Assembly (NCBI GenBank): GCA_018712545.1
Contig: DVGV01000056.1
Span: 1 to 40,916, forward strand
Length of the DNA: 40,916 nt
Source of the DNA: Candidatus Coprenecus merdigallinarum
GTDB taxonomy: Bacteria; Bacteroidota; Bacteroidia; Bacteroidales; UBA932
Direction: 5' to 3'
Shown: one piece after another, positions 32,382 through 40,916 of the stretch
How the letters are laid out: the number at the start of each line of letters is the position of its first letter
Position numbering within the stretch: position 1 is the first letter of the stretch
Notes under the pieces: generated by a model
Told to the model about the DNA's origin: nothing
What the model saw: only the letters and a program-made list of their open reading frames with translations
The model's database searches: none
Position numbers and translations under genes: made by a program

Positions 32382-33707
32382 TTATTCTGCAGCGCCGTTC
32401 TCTGAAAGATAGTTGTTGTACTTCTCATATGCCTCGGCGTACTTGGTATCCTTGGTACGGAAGCGGAAGTAGATTTCCTTCAGATAGCTGGCCGCAGCTA
32501 TCTTGATTTCCCTGTCTTCTGTCATGGCGAAGGCCTTCTCGAAAGGATCGATGGCAAGCTCGAGGTATTTCTCCAACTCGCCCATCAGTCTCTCATATCC
32601 TTCGATATCGTTGATATCGAGAGCATTTATCTCCTCTGAGATCTTTACGGCCTGCTCATAATAGGTGTTGCCCACCGCGTACACTCCGAAGACGTAGTTC
32701 GGGTCGATCTCGACTGACCTGTAGTAGCATTTAACGGCATTGTCAACGTCTCCGAGGTTGAAGTAAACGTTGCCCTCGGCATATACCAGCGAGGCGTTGT
32801 CGGGCTCGTTCTTCTGAGCTGAATGAATCAGGTCGAGAATCTTCTGGGGATCATCCTTGGTCTCCATATAGATGTTGATCAGGGAAACGAGTACGGACTG
32901 GCTCGAAGGATACTTTGCGAATGCATCGTTGAGATACTTCTTGGCGAGCTCTGTCTCACCGTTTTTCATGCAGATGTCGGCAAGGATAGAGGCGACGTCA
33001 CCGTTCTGGTCGTAACCGATGGAGATGCATTTCTCGAAGTACTCCCTTGCCTTGTCGTTGTTGCCTGCAGCATTGTAGGCGACTCCGGTATAATAGACGA
33101 TCATGCTGTCCACCTTGTTCACGACAGGGTTGTCATAGCAGGGCAGGGCCTGCTCGAAATAGTAGGCGGCCTTGCTCATGTCGCCGAGAGTGTAGTAGCT
33201 CATGGCGTCATTGACGAACTTGTCGCGGAGGCTGCTGAGTGTCTCGGCGATGACTTTGGTCTTGGAACCCTTGGCATCCACCTCTGCTGCCTTGAGATAT
33301 GCTTCGCGGGCCTCTACGAGAAGATCCTTGTCCTCATAAAGAGGGGTGGTGATGATTACTACATCCAGGACACCGTTGGGATTGTAGTAGAGGTCCCTGA
33401 CGTCATAGTGCTCGAGTGTATAGACCATTCCGTTGAGCTCCACCTGCTCCTGGGACACCGGCTTGCCGCCTCCGAGAAGCATGGCCTCAGTCTTGGAAAT
33501 ACCGATCCACTGGTCTCCGAAGAGTGCGTTGTAAGCATCCATAAACGCATCGCCATACTTAATCCAAGTATTGGGATTGGTTGCCTTCTTAGCATTCAGA
33601 GTTGCGGATTCTGCCTTACTGATGTTGGAAAGCAGCTGATCTTTGTTCTGCGCTCCGGCTGTGAGGGCTACAGCCAGCATAGCAACTGTCAATAAAAACT
33701 GTTTCAT
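32382..33707 (-). CDS. Secreted tetratricopeptide-repeat protein
   Basis: 441 residues, ATG at 33707. A Sec signal peptide (LLTVAMLAVALTAGAQ, cleavage after AGA) sends it to the periplasm. The mature protein is alpha-helical with several TPR units, for example AMSYYTLGDMSKAAYYFEQA, GVAYNAAGNNDKAREYFEKC, ICMKNGETELAKKYLNDAFA and GNVYFNLGDVDNAVKCYYRS. TPRs build protein-interaction scaffolds; the partner is unknown. It lies 56 bases downstream of gyrA on the same strand, without a clear promoter between, so read-through from gyrA is likely. It ends at the bidirectional terminator. Confidence 0.9.
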   Translation of the reverse strand: MKQFLLTVAMLAVALTAGAQNKDQLLSNISKAESATLNAKKATNPNTWIKYGDAFMDAYNALFGDQWIGISKTEAMLLGGGKPVSQEQVELNGMVYTLEHYDVRDLYYNPNGVLDVVIITTPLYEDKDLLVEAREAYLKAAEVDAKGSKTKVIAETLSSLRDKFVNDAMSYYTLGDMSKAAYYFEQALPCYDNPVVNKVDSMIVYYTGVAYNAAGNNDKAREYFEKCISIGYDQNGDVASILADICMKNGETELAKKYLNDAFAKYPSSQSVLVSLINIYMETKDDPQKILDLIHSAQKNEPDNASLVYAEGNVYFNLGDVDNAVKCYYRSVEIDPNYVFGVYAVGNTYYEQAVKISEEINALDINDIEGYERLMGELEKYLELAIDPFEKAFAMTEDREIKIAAASYLKEIYFRFRTKDTKYAEAYEKYNNYLSENGAAE

Positions 33708-33763
33708 GACTTTTAAAGTTTGTGTTTGTGTAATTTGAGTTGGTTATTGTCTTTTATTGCAAA

Positions 33764-36256
33764 TTATAATTCCTCTCCGTTCTCCTGGAGCTTTTCCTCG
33801 CTCTTGTTCACCACGCATACCGCCGCTATGGTATCTCCCTCGCGGATATTGATGAGCTTCACGCCCTGGGTGGCGCGTCCGGCGACACGGATGTCCGAAA
33901 CAGGTACACGTATGGTAATACCGGACTTGTTGATTATCATCAGGTCATTCTCGTCAGTGACTACCTTGACAGCTATCAGTTCTCCGGTCTTCTCCGTGAT
34001 ACTGATGGTCTTGACGCCCTTAGCCCCACGGCTGGTGATACGGTAATCCTCCAGGAGCGAGCGCTTGCCGTAACCGTTCTCACTGACTACCAAGATATTG
34101 CCTGCATCAGGAGTATTGTGTGTGCATACCATGCCGATGACCTCGTCATCGTCCTCTATGCTGATACCCCTCACACCCGAGGCCGTACGGCCTATCGAAC
34201 GGGCATCCGACTCGTGGAAGCGGACGCACTTGCCCTTGCGGGCTGCAATGAGGATATCGTTGTCCCCGTCGGTCAGCACGGCTTCGAGCAGTCTGTCGCC
34301 GTCCTTGACGGTAATTGCGTTCACTCCCTTCTGACGGGGACGCGAATAGGCTTCCAGCAATGTCTTCTTGATGGTGCCCCGCTTGGTTACCAGGACTATG
34401 TAGTGGCTGTTGATGAAGTCCTCGTCGTTGAGGTTGCCCACATTGAGGTAGGCGCAGATGCTGTCGTCCGCCTCTATGCTGATGACATTCTGGACCGCGC
34501 GTCCCTTAGATGCCTTCGTGCCTTCGGGTATCTCGTAGACCTTGAGCCAGTAACACTTGCCCTTGTCGGTGAAGAAGAGCATGGTACTGTGTGTATTGGC
34601 CACGTAGATGTGCTCTATGAAGTCCTCGTCCTTAGTCGTACTGCCCTTGGAGCCGACACCTCCGCGGTTCTGGAGACGGTACTCGGTCAGGGGAGTCCGC
34701 TTGATGTAGCCCGAATGGGAGATGGTGATGACCACATCCTCGTCGGCATAGAAATCCTCTGGATTGAACTCGTCGGCGGAAGGTACTATCTCGGTCCTCC
34801 TCGGATCTCCGTATTTTTCCTTGAGTTCCATGGTCTCCTGCTTGATAAGCGCATACTGAAGGCTCTCGTCAGCCAGGAAAGCGGTGAGCTCCTCGATGAG
34901 TGCTACGACCGCATCATAGTCCGCACGCAGCTTCTCCCGGTCCATGCCTGTGAGCTGGCCGAGTCTCATCTCCACGATGGCTCCTGCCTGTATCTCAGTG
35001 AATCCGAACTGCGAGCAGAGTCCGTCACGGGCGTCCTGACGGCTGCGGGAAGCCCTGATCAGGGCTATCACCTCGTCTATGATGTCTATGGCCTTGAGCA
35101 GACCGGCAAGGATATGCTCCTTCCTGCGCGCCTCGTTGAGATTGAACTGGGCACGGCGCACGACCACATTGTGACGGTGACGGACGAAGTATTTGATCAG
35201 CTGCCTGAGATTGAGCAGACGCGGACGTCCGTCCACCAGCACCACGTTGTTGACCGAGAAGCTGGACTGGAGCGGAGTGAGCTTGAACAGCGTATTGAGC
35301 ACCACGTTGGCCACCGCTCCCATCTTGAGCTTGATGACCACGCGCATACCCTTGTGGTCGCTCTCATCGTTAATGTAGGCTATGCCGTCTATCTTCTTCT
35401 CCTCCACCAGCCTGGCGATGTATTCAATCATCTCCTTCTTATTGACCATATAGGGAATCTCGGTGACCACTATCACCTCCCTGCCGGAAGGCTGCACCTC
35501 TATCTCGGTCTTGGAGCGGACCACGATACGGCCGCGGCCGGTCTCAAAGGCGTCCCGTATGCCGGATATACCCTGAATTATGCCGCCCGTCGGAAAATCG
35601 GGACCTTTAATATAATGCATGAGCTCATCGACCGTGATGTCGTTGTTGTCGATATAGGCGCAGATGGCATCGGCCACCTCCCCCAGGTTGTGGGGAGCCA
35701 TGTTGGTGGCCATTCCGACCGCAATGCCCGACGAGCCGTTGAGCAGCAGCAGAGGCGCCTTGGAGGGCAGTACTACCGGTTCCTTGAGTGTCTCGTCAAA
35801 ATTGGGAATGAAATCCACCGTATCCTTGTCCAGGTCCTCCAGGCACTCCTCTGCCAGACGGCGGAACCTTGCCTCGGTATAACGCTGTGCGGCTGGCGGA
35901 TCACCGTCGACCGAACCGAAGTTACCCTGTCCGTCTACGAGCATGTATCTCATACTCCATTCCTGGGCCATGCGGACCATGGCGTCATATATACTCGAAT
36001 CTCCGTGGGGATGATACTTACCCATCACCTCTCCGACTATACGGGCTGACTTCTTGTGCTGACCTCCTGAGGTCAGTCCCAGTCCGTTCATGCCGTAAAG
36101 CACTCTTCGGTGAACAGGCTTAAGACCGTCTCTTACGTCGGGCAGGGCGCGCGCCACGATAACGGACATCGAATAATCGATATACGCTGTCTTCATCTCC
36201 GTCTCGATATCGACCTGCACTATCCTGCCGTGGTTTACTTCTTCATTTTCTATCAT
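33764..36256 (-). CDS. gyrA: DNA gyrase subunit A
   Basis: 830 residues from ATG 36256; the frame could also start at a TTG at 36271, but the ATG gives the usual short N-terminus before [20 protein letters not shown]. Type IIA topoisomerase subunit that introduces negative supercoils with GyrB. Catalytic Tyr in [10 protein letters not shown] (residue 126). The quinolone region [15 protein letters not shown] keeps Ser (E. coli position 83) and Asp (position 87), i.e. the susceptible form. C-terminal beta-pinwheel blades are present, with the GyrA box [10 protein letters not shown]. Standard length. Divergent from clpC; the TPR gene follows. Confidence 0.97.
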   Translation of the reverse strand: MIENEEVNHGRIVQVDIETEMKTAYIDYSMSVIVARALPDVRDGLKPVHRRVLYGMNGLGLTSGGQHKKSARIVGEVMGKYHPHGDSSIYDAMVRMAQEWSMRYMLVDGQGNFGSVDGDPPAAQRYTEARFRRLAEECLEDLDKDTVDFIPNFDETLKEPVVLPSKAPLLLLNGSSGIAVGMATNMAPHNLGEVADAICAYIDNNDITVDELMHYIKGPDFPTGGIIQGISGIRDAFETGRGRIVVRSKTEIEVQPSGREVIVVTEIPYMVNKKEMIEYIARLVEEKKIDGIAYINDESDHKGMRVVIKLKMGAVANVVLNTLFKLTPLQSSFSVNNVVLVDGRPRLLNLRQLIKYFVRHRHNVVVRRAQFNLNEARRKEHILAGLLKAIDIIDEVIALIRASRSRQDARDGLCSQFGFTEIQAGAIVEMRLGQLTGMDREKLRADYDAVVALIEELTAFLADESLQYALIKQETMELKEKYGDPRRTEIVPSADEFNPEDFYADEDVVITISHSGYIKRTPLTEYRLQNRGGVGSKGSTTKDEDFIEHIYVANTHSTMLFFTDKGKCYWLKVYEIPEGTKASKGRAVQNVISIEADDSICAYLNVGNLNDEDFINSHYIVLVTKRGTIKKTLLEAYSRPRQKGVNAITVKDGDRLLEAVLTDGDNDILIAARKGKCVRFHESDARSIGRTASGVRGISIEDDDEVIGMVCTHNTPDAGNILVVSENGYGKRSLLEDYRITSRGAKGVKTISITEKTGELIAVKVVTDENDLMIINKSGITIRVPVSDIRVAGRATQGVKLINIREGDTIAAVCVVNKSEEKLQENGEEL

Positions 36257-36352
36257 ATCACTTATATCCAAAACAAAACGCTAAAATACTCAAATTTTTG
36301 TAACTGCAAGCAGTAAACTTATTCAAATTATGATTATTTTAGGGGCCTCAAA

Positions 36353-38896
<2,544 letters not shown>

Positions 38897-39717
38897 GGAT
38901 CCGGACCATCCCCCCGCATGAATCCGCCTCCTTACGGTAACGGCGGTCAGTCAAGAATTTGCCTTCATGCACCCTGCGGCTGCCGTCGGGAGCGCAGAGA
39001 AACGCCACCGGAGGCCTCAGCCCCGCCTCCTCAAAGCCCATAGCTGCGTAGGAACGGCCGTCATACCACTCCCGGTCGCTGTAGGTCATCACCTCGAACG
39101 GCATCCCATTCCTGCCCGCAATCCCGGCGAAAGCATTCAGCAGCCGTCCCATCCCCCCCGCGACCCGCACTCCCCGTTCAGAGGCGCAGCGTACCCACTC
39201 ATAGGACATCAGGCCGTTTTCCATGCGCCTTCCCTTCGAAAATGCGGCGACTTCCACCAGCTGCGGAGTGCTGTCCATCGCAGCCTCTCCGGCACCGGTC
39301 GAGCGGAGGCGGAAAAGTCCCAGGCGGGTTCCGGCACGTGCTGAGCCGTATATGTGATTGCGTTCCAGAAAAGCCGCTGCGGTCTCCGCGCTCACAGGAC
39401 GGACCTCACAGTTCCGTGCATAGACCCTCCTGCCCTGCCCCAGCCTGACCCGCAGCATAGAGCGCACCAGAGGACCGGAGCCAAGCCATCTGTCCTCATA
39501 TAGAAATACCGTCTCTCCGGCGCAGACACTCCTGCCCGCACGCTCCAGCCCCTCCACTGTCCCTCCCGACGGGAAATAGTCCATGGGCACCGCTACCAGA
39601 GCGAAAGCCCCATCGCGGCACAGAAAGACCTGCAGTCCGGAGACACACTCAGCACGGTGCGGCACCCCGCACTCAGAGATAAATGCACCCAGCTCCTGTT
39701 CAAAGATTATCATGACG

Positions 39718-39725
39718 CAAAAATA
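39718..39725 (-). promoter_or_regulatory. -7 promoter box (TATTTTTG) abutting the GNAT-like start codon
   Basis: Exact TAnnTTTG on the minus strand, ending four bases before the ATG at 39713. The predicted transcription start is at or beside the ATG, so a leaderless mRNA is likely. It shares the AT-rich spacer with the divergent tRNA-Lys promoter. Confidence 0.5.
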
Positions 39726-39744
39726 TTCAAAAACAGAGATTTTT

Positions 39745-39775
39745 TTTGAATTTTCAATCTTTTTCACTACTTTTG
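39745..39775 (+). promoter_or_regulatory. tRNA-Lys promoter (TTTG-N19-TACTTTTG)
   Basis: TTTG at 39745-39748, 19-base spacer, TACTTTTG at 39768-39775; both elements are exact. The tRNA starts 30 bases downstream. Confidence 0.9.
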
Positions 39776-39804
39776 CCGCCCGTTTCAGATATCAGGGACG
39801 GAAC

Positions 39805-39877
39805 GATCTGCTAGCTCAGTTGGTAGAGCACAACACTTTTAATGTTGGGGTCTTGGGTTCGAGCCCCAAGCAGATCA
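39805..39877 (+). tRNA. tRNA-Lys (TTT)
   Basis: 73-base cloverleaf: acceptor GATCTGC/GCAGATC, D arm GCTC...GAGC, anticodon stem CAACA/TGTTG with loop CTTTTAA (anticodon TTT), T arm TTGGG-TTCGAGC-CCCAA, discriminator A at 39877. CCA is not encoded (next bases CCC), unlike the tRNA-Asp gene. Confidence 0.97.
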
Positions 39878-39883
39878 CCCCCG

Positions 39884-39922
39884 AAAGGCCTCCGGCGTTC
39901 AATAAGCGCCTGGGGCCTTTTC
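39884..39922 (+). terminator. Terminator of tRNA-Lys
   Basis: Stem AAAGGCCTCCGGCG (39884-39897) against CGCCTGGGGCCTTT (39907-39920), 12 of 14 pairs, 9-base loop, followed by T-rich sequence. It lies directly before the promoter of the next gene. Confidence 0.8.
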
Positions 39923-39923
39923 T

Positions 39924-39954
39924 ATTGCACCTATGCCGGGAAATACTATATTTG
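39924..39954 (+). promoter_or_regulatory. Promoter abutting the amidotransferase-like lipoprotein start (TATTG-type -33, TATATTTG -7)
   Basis: TATATTTG at 39947-39954, with TATTG-like sequence at the 19-base -33 position (39924-39927). The -7 box ends four bases before the ATG at 39959, so transcription should start at or beside the start codon. Confidence 0.65.
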
Positions 39955-39958
39955 CAGT

Positions 39959-40768
39959 ATGAAAACCATCATCCTGACCACAGCATTCATCATCTCGGCG
40001 GCACTCATCTGCTCCTGCGCATCGGACAGCACCTCAGAAATCAGTTCTGAGAATACCGTCATCGGCATCTCCTGCGCCGTGACCGACAACAACTCCCGCA
40101 TAGGCCGCAAATACAGCGAGGCCGTCATCAAGGCCGGAGGCATCCCCTACCTTCTGCCGGTTACCGAGGACACTGCTGCCCTCTCCGGCATGCTGGACGG
40201 CATCGACGCCCTCGTCCTCACCGGAGGCGAGGACCTCAATCCCGCCATCTACGGCGAAGAGCCTCATCCTGAATTAGGGACTGTCGACACTCTGCGCGAC
40301 AGCTACGACCTCTACCTCGTCCGGACTGCTGCCGCCCGCGGCATACCTGTCCTCGGCATATGCAGGGGCGAGCAGCTGATCAACATAGCCTTCGGCGGCA
40401 CCCTCTACCAGGACATCCCCACCCAGAAACCGTCTGAGACCGAACACTACCAGTCCTTCACCAACCTCAGGCCCATCCACTCCATCCACCCTGTAGAAGG
40501 CACGTGGCTCGCTGACATAGCCGGTACCGGAGCATATATGGTCAACTCCACCCACCACCAGTCCGCCAAGGACATAGCCCCGGGCTTCAGAGTGGCCGCC
40601 TGGTCCCCCGCCGACTCCATCGTGGAGGCCATCGAGTGCATCGACGGCCGTCCGATATGGGGAGTGCAGTTCCATCCCGAAGGCCTGACCGCCGGCGGCG
40701 ATACCACTGCCCTCAACATATTCAGGTTCATCGTCTCCAAAGGCCGCTCATACCGTGCCGGACGCTGA
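39959..40768 (+). CDS. Class I glutamine amidotransferase-like lipoprotein (gamma-glutamyl-GABA hydrolase / peptidase C26 family)
   Basis: 269 residues from ATG 39959; the promoter box four bases upstream excludes the longer frame, which runs back into tRNA-Lys. An N-terminal lipoprotein-type signal (FIISAALICSCAS, lipid Cys about 20) is unusual for this normally cytoplasmic family. Domain: IGISCAVTDNN, DALVLTGGEDLNPAIYGEEP, nucleophile elbow VLGICRGEQLINIAFGG (catalytic Cys), VNSTHHQSAKDIAPG, and WGVQFHPEG (catalytic His, Glu close by). PuuD hydrolyses gamma-glutamyl-GABA; an exported enzyme would act on gamma-glutamyl compounds in the periplasm. Substrate unproven. Confidence 0.9.
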   Translation: MKTIILTTAFIISAALICSCASDSTSEISSENTVIGISCAVTDNNSRIGRKYSEAVIKAGGIPYLLPVTEDTAALSGMLDGIDALVLTGGEDLNPAIYGEEPHPELGTVDTLRDSYDLYLVRTAAARGIPVLGICRGEQLINIAFGGTLYQDIPTQKPSETEHYQSFTNLRPIHSIHPVEGTWLADIAGTGAYMVNSTHHQSAKDIAPGFRVAAWSPADSIVEAIECIDGRPIWGVQFHPEGLTAGGDTTALNIFRFIVSKGRSYRAGR

Positions 40769-40814
40769 CCTCCCAAAGACATCGCATATTTTCCGCCATT
40801 TTTTCACAGAAAAT

Positions 40815-40845
40815 TTTGGAATTTCCGAAATAACTCTTACTTTTG
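40815..40845 (+). promoter_or_regulatory. tRNA-Phe promoter (TTTG-N19-TACTTTTG)
   Basis: TTTG at 40815-40818, 19-base spacer, TACTTTTG at 40838-40845. Same exact arrangement as the tRNA-Lys and tRNA-Asp promoters. Confidence 0.9.
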
Positions 40846-40880
40846 CGCTCCCAAACCAAACAAAGGTTACGGACAGACAT

Positions 40881-40916
40881 GGTGCCATAGCTCAGTTGGT
40901 AGAGCAAAGGACTGAA
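40881..40916 (+). tRNA. tRNA-Phe (GAA), 5' half, cut by the window edge
   Basis: GGTGCCA acceptor strand, TA, D arm GCTC-AGTTGGTA-GAGC, then anticodon stem AAGGA and loop start CTGAA. The base after the invariant T33 begins GAA, so Phe. The 3' half lies beyond the window. Confidence 0.85.

Noticed and set aside
35930-36010. Possible fluoroquinolone-resistance change in gyrA
   Set aside because: Ser and Asp at the E. coli 83 and 87 positions are both retained (GDSSIYDA).
34118-36049. 643-codon open frame antisense to gyrA
   Set aside because: It is a shadow of a highly conserved gene with GC-rich codons; its translation shows no domain, and gyrA is certain.
39718-39775. One shared bidirectional promoter for the GNAT-like gene and tRNA-Lys
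   Set aside because: Each direction has its own -7 box; the TTTG at 39745-39748 fits only the tRNA direction.

Overview
The window looks like a chromosomal piece of a gut-type Bacteroidales bacterium. Fourteen sites match the Bacteroidetes -7 promoter element TAnnTTTG, and three tRNA promoters have the full TTTG-N19-TAnnTTTG form. Lineage markers include DUF3822 next to rsmD, tandem FKBP-like lipoproteins, a Cys-less PurF-like protein and a CTnDOT-like mobile element. The host part is GC-rich with strongly C/G-ending codons. A Rikenellaceae/Alistipes-like host is a guess from style, not a demonstrated assignment.

Layout. (1) 1-684 is an AT-rich reading frame running off the left edge. It starts as a Rossmann-fold sugar-nucleotide epimerase and turns abruptly into a multi-pass membrane protein, so it is either a fusion or an assembly chimera. 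(2) 900 to about 14420 is the integrase end of an integrative conjugative element: a giant N6-methylase/SNF2-helicase protein, a DUF1896 protein, an AT-rich P-loop cargo gene in the opposite orientation, then HTH-DUF3945-topoisomerase III (the layout of the CTnDOT xis2d-orf3-exc excision operon), two more HTH paralogues, a RhuM-like protein and a tyrosine recombinase. No mobilisation or transfer genes are in view. The element ends close to the 3' side of a tRNA-Asp gene. (3) 14528-20676 is host: tRNA-Asp, an rsmD/DUF3822/anchored-protein operon, and a divergent, tightly overlapping operon nrnA - FKBP lipoprotein - double-FKBP lipoprotein - SDR with a zinc ribbon. (4) 20934-29228 holds a cytidylate-kinase-like gene, a MATE transporter, cstA, a fermentative ackA-ptb-buk operon and a short comEC. 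(5) 29316-40916 holds a PurF-like protein without the N-terminal nucleophile, an RRM protein, an AI-2E-family permease, gyrA with a TPR protein, clpC, a GNAT-like protein antisense-overlapping clpC, tRNA-Lys, a class-I amidotransferase-like lipoprotein and the first half of tRNA-Phe.

The genes form independent housekeeping modules. ackA-ptb-buk would make ATP from acyl phosphates at the end of fermentation, and cstA could take up peptides or pyruvate. nrnA and rsmD serve RNA turnover and ribosome maturation; gyrA and clpC serve topology and proteolysis. The observations most worth a second look are the PurF-like protein with Gly in place of the catalytic Cys, three promoters placed exactly 4 nt before an ATG (candidate leaderless mRNAs), the buk terminator written inside the cstA coding sequence, the 65-bp coding overlap of clpC with its convergent neighbour, the cargo P-loop gene in the mobile element and the chimeric left edge.
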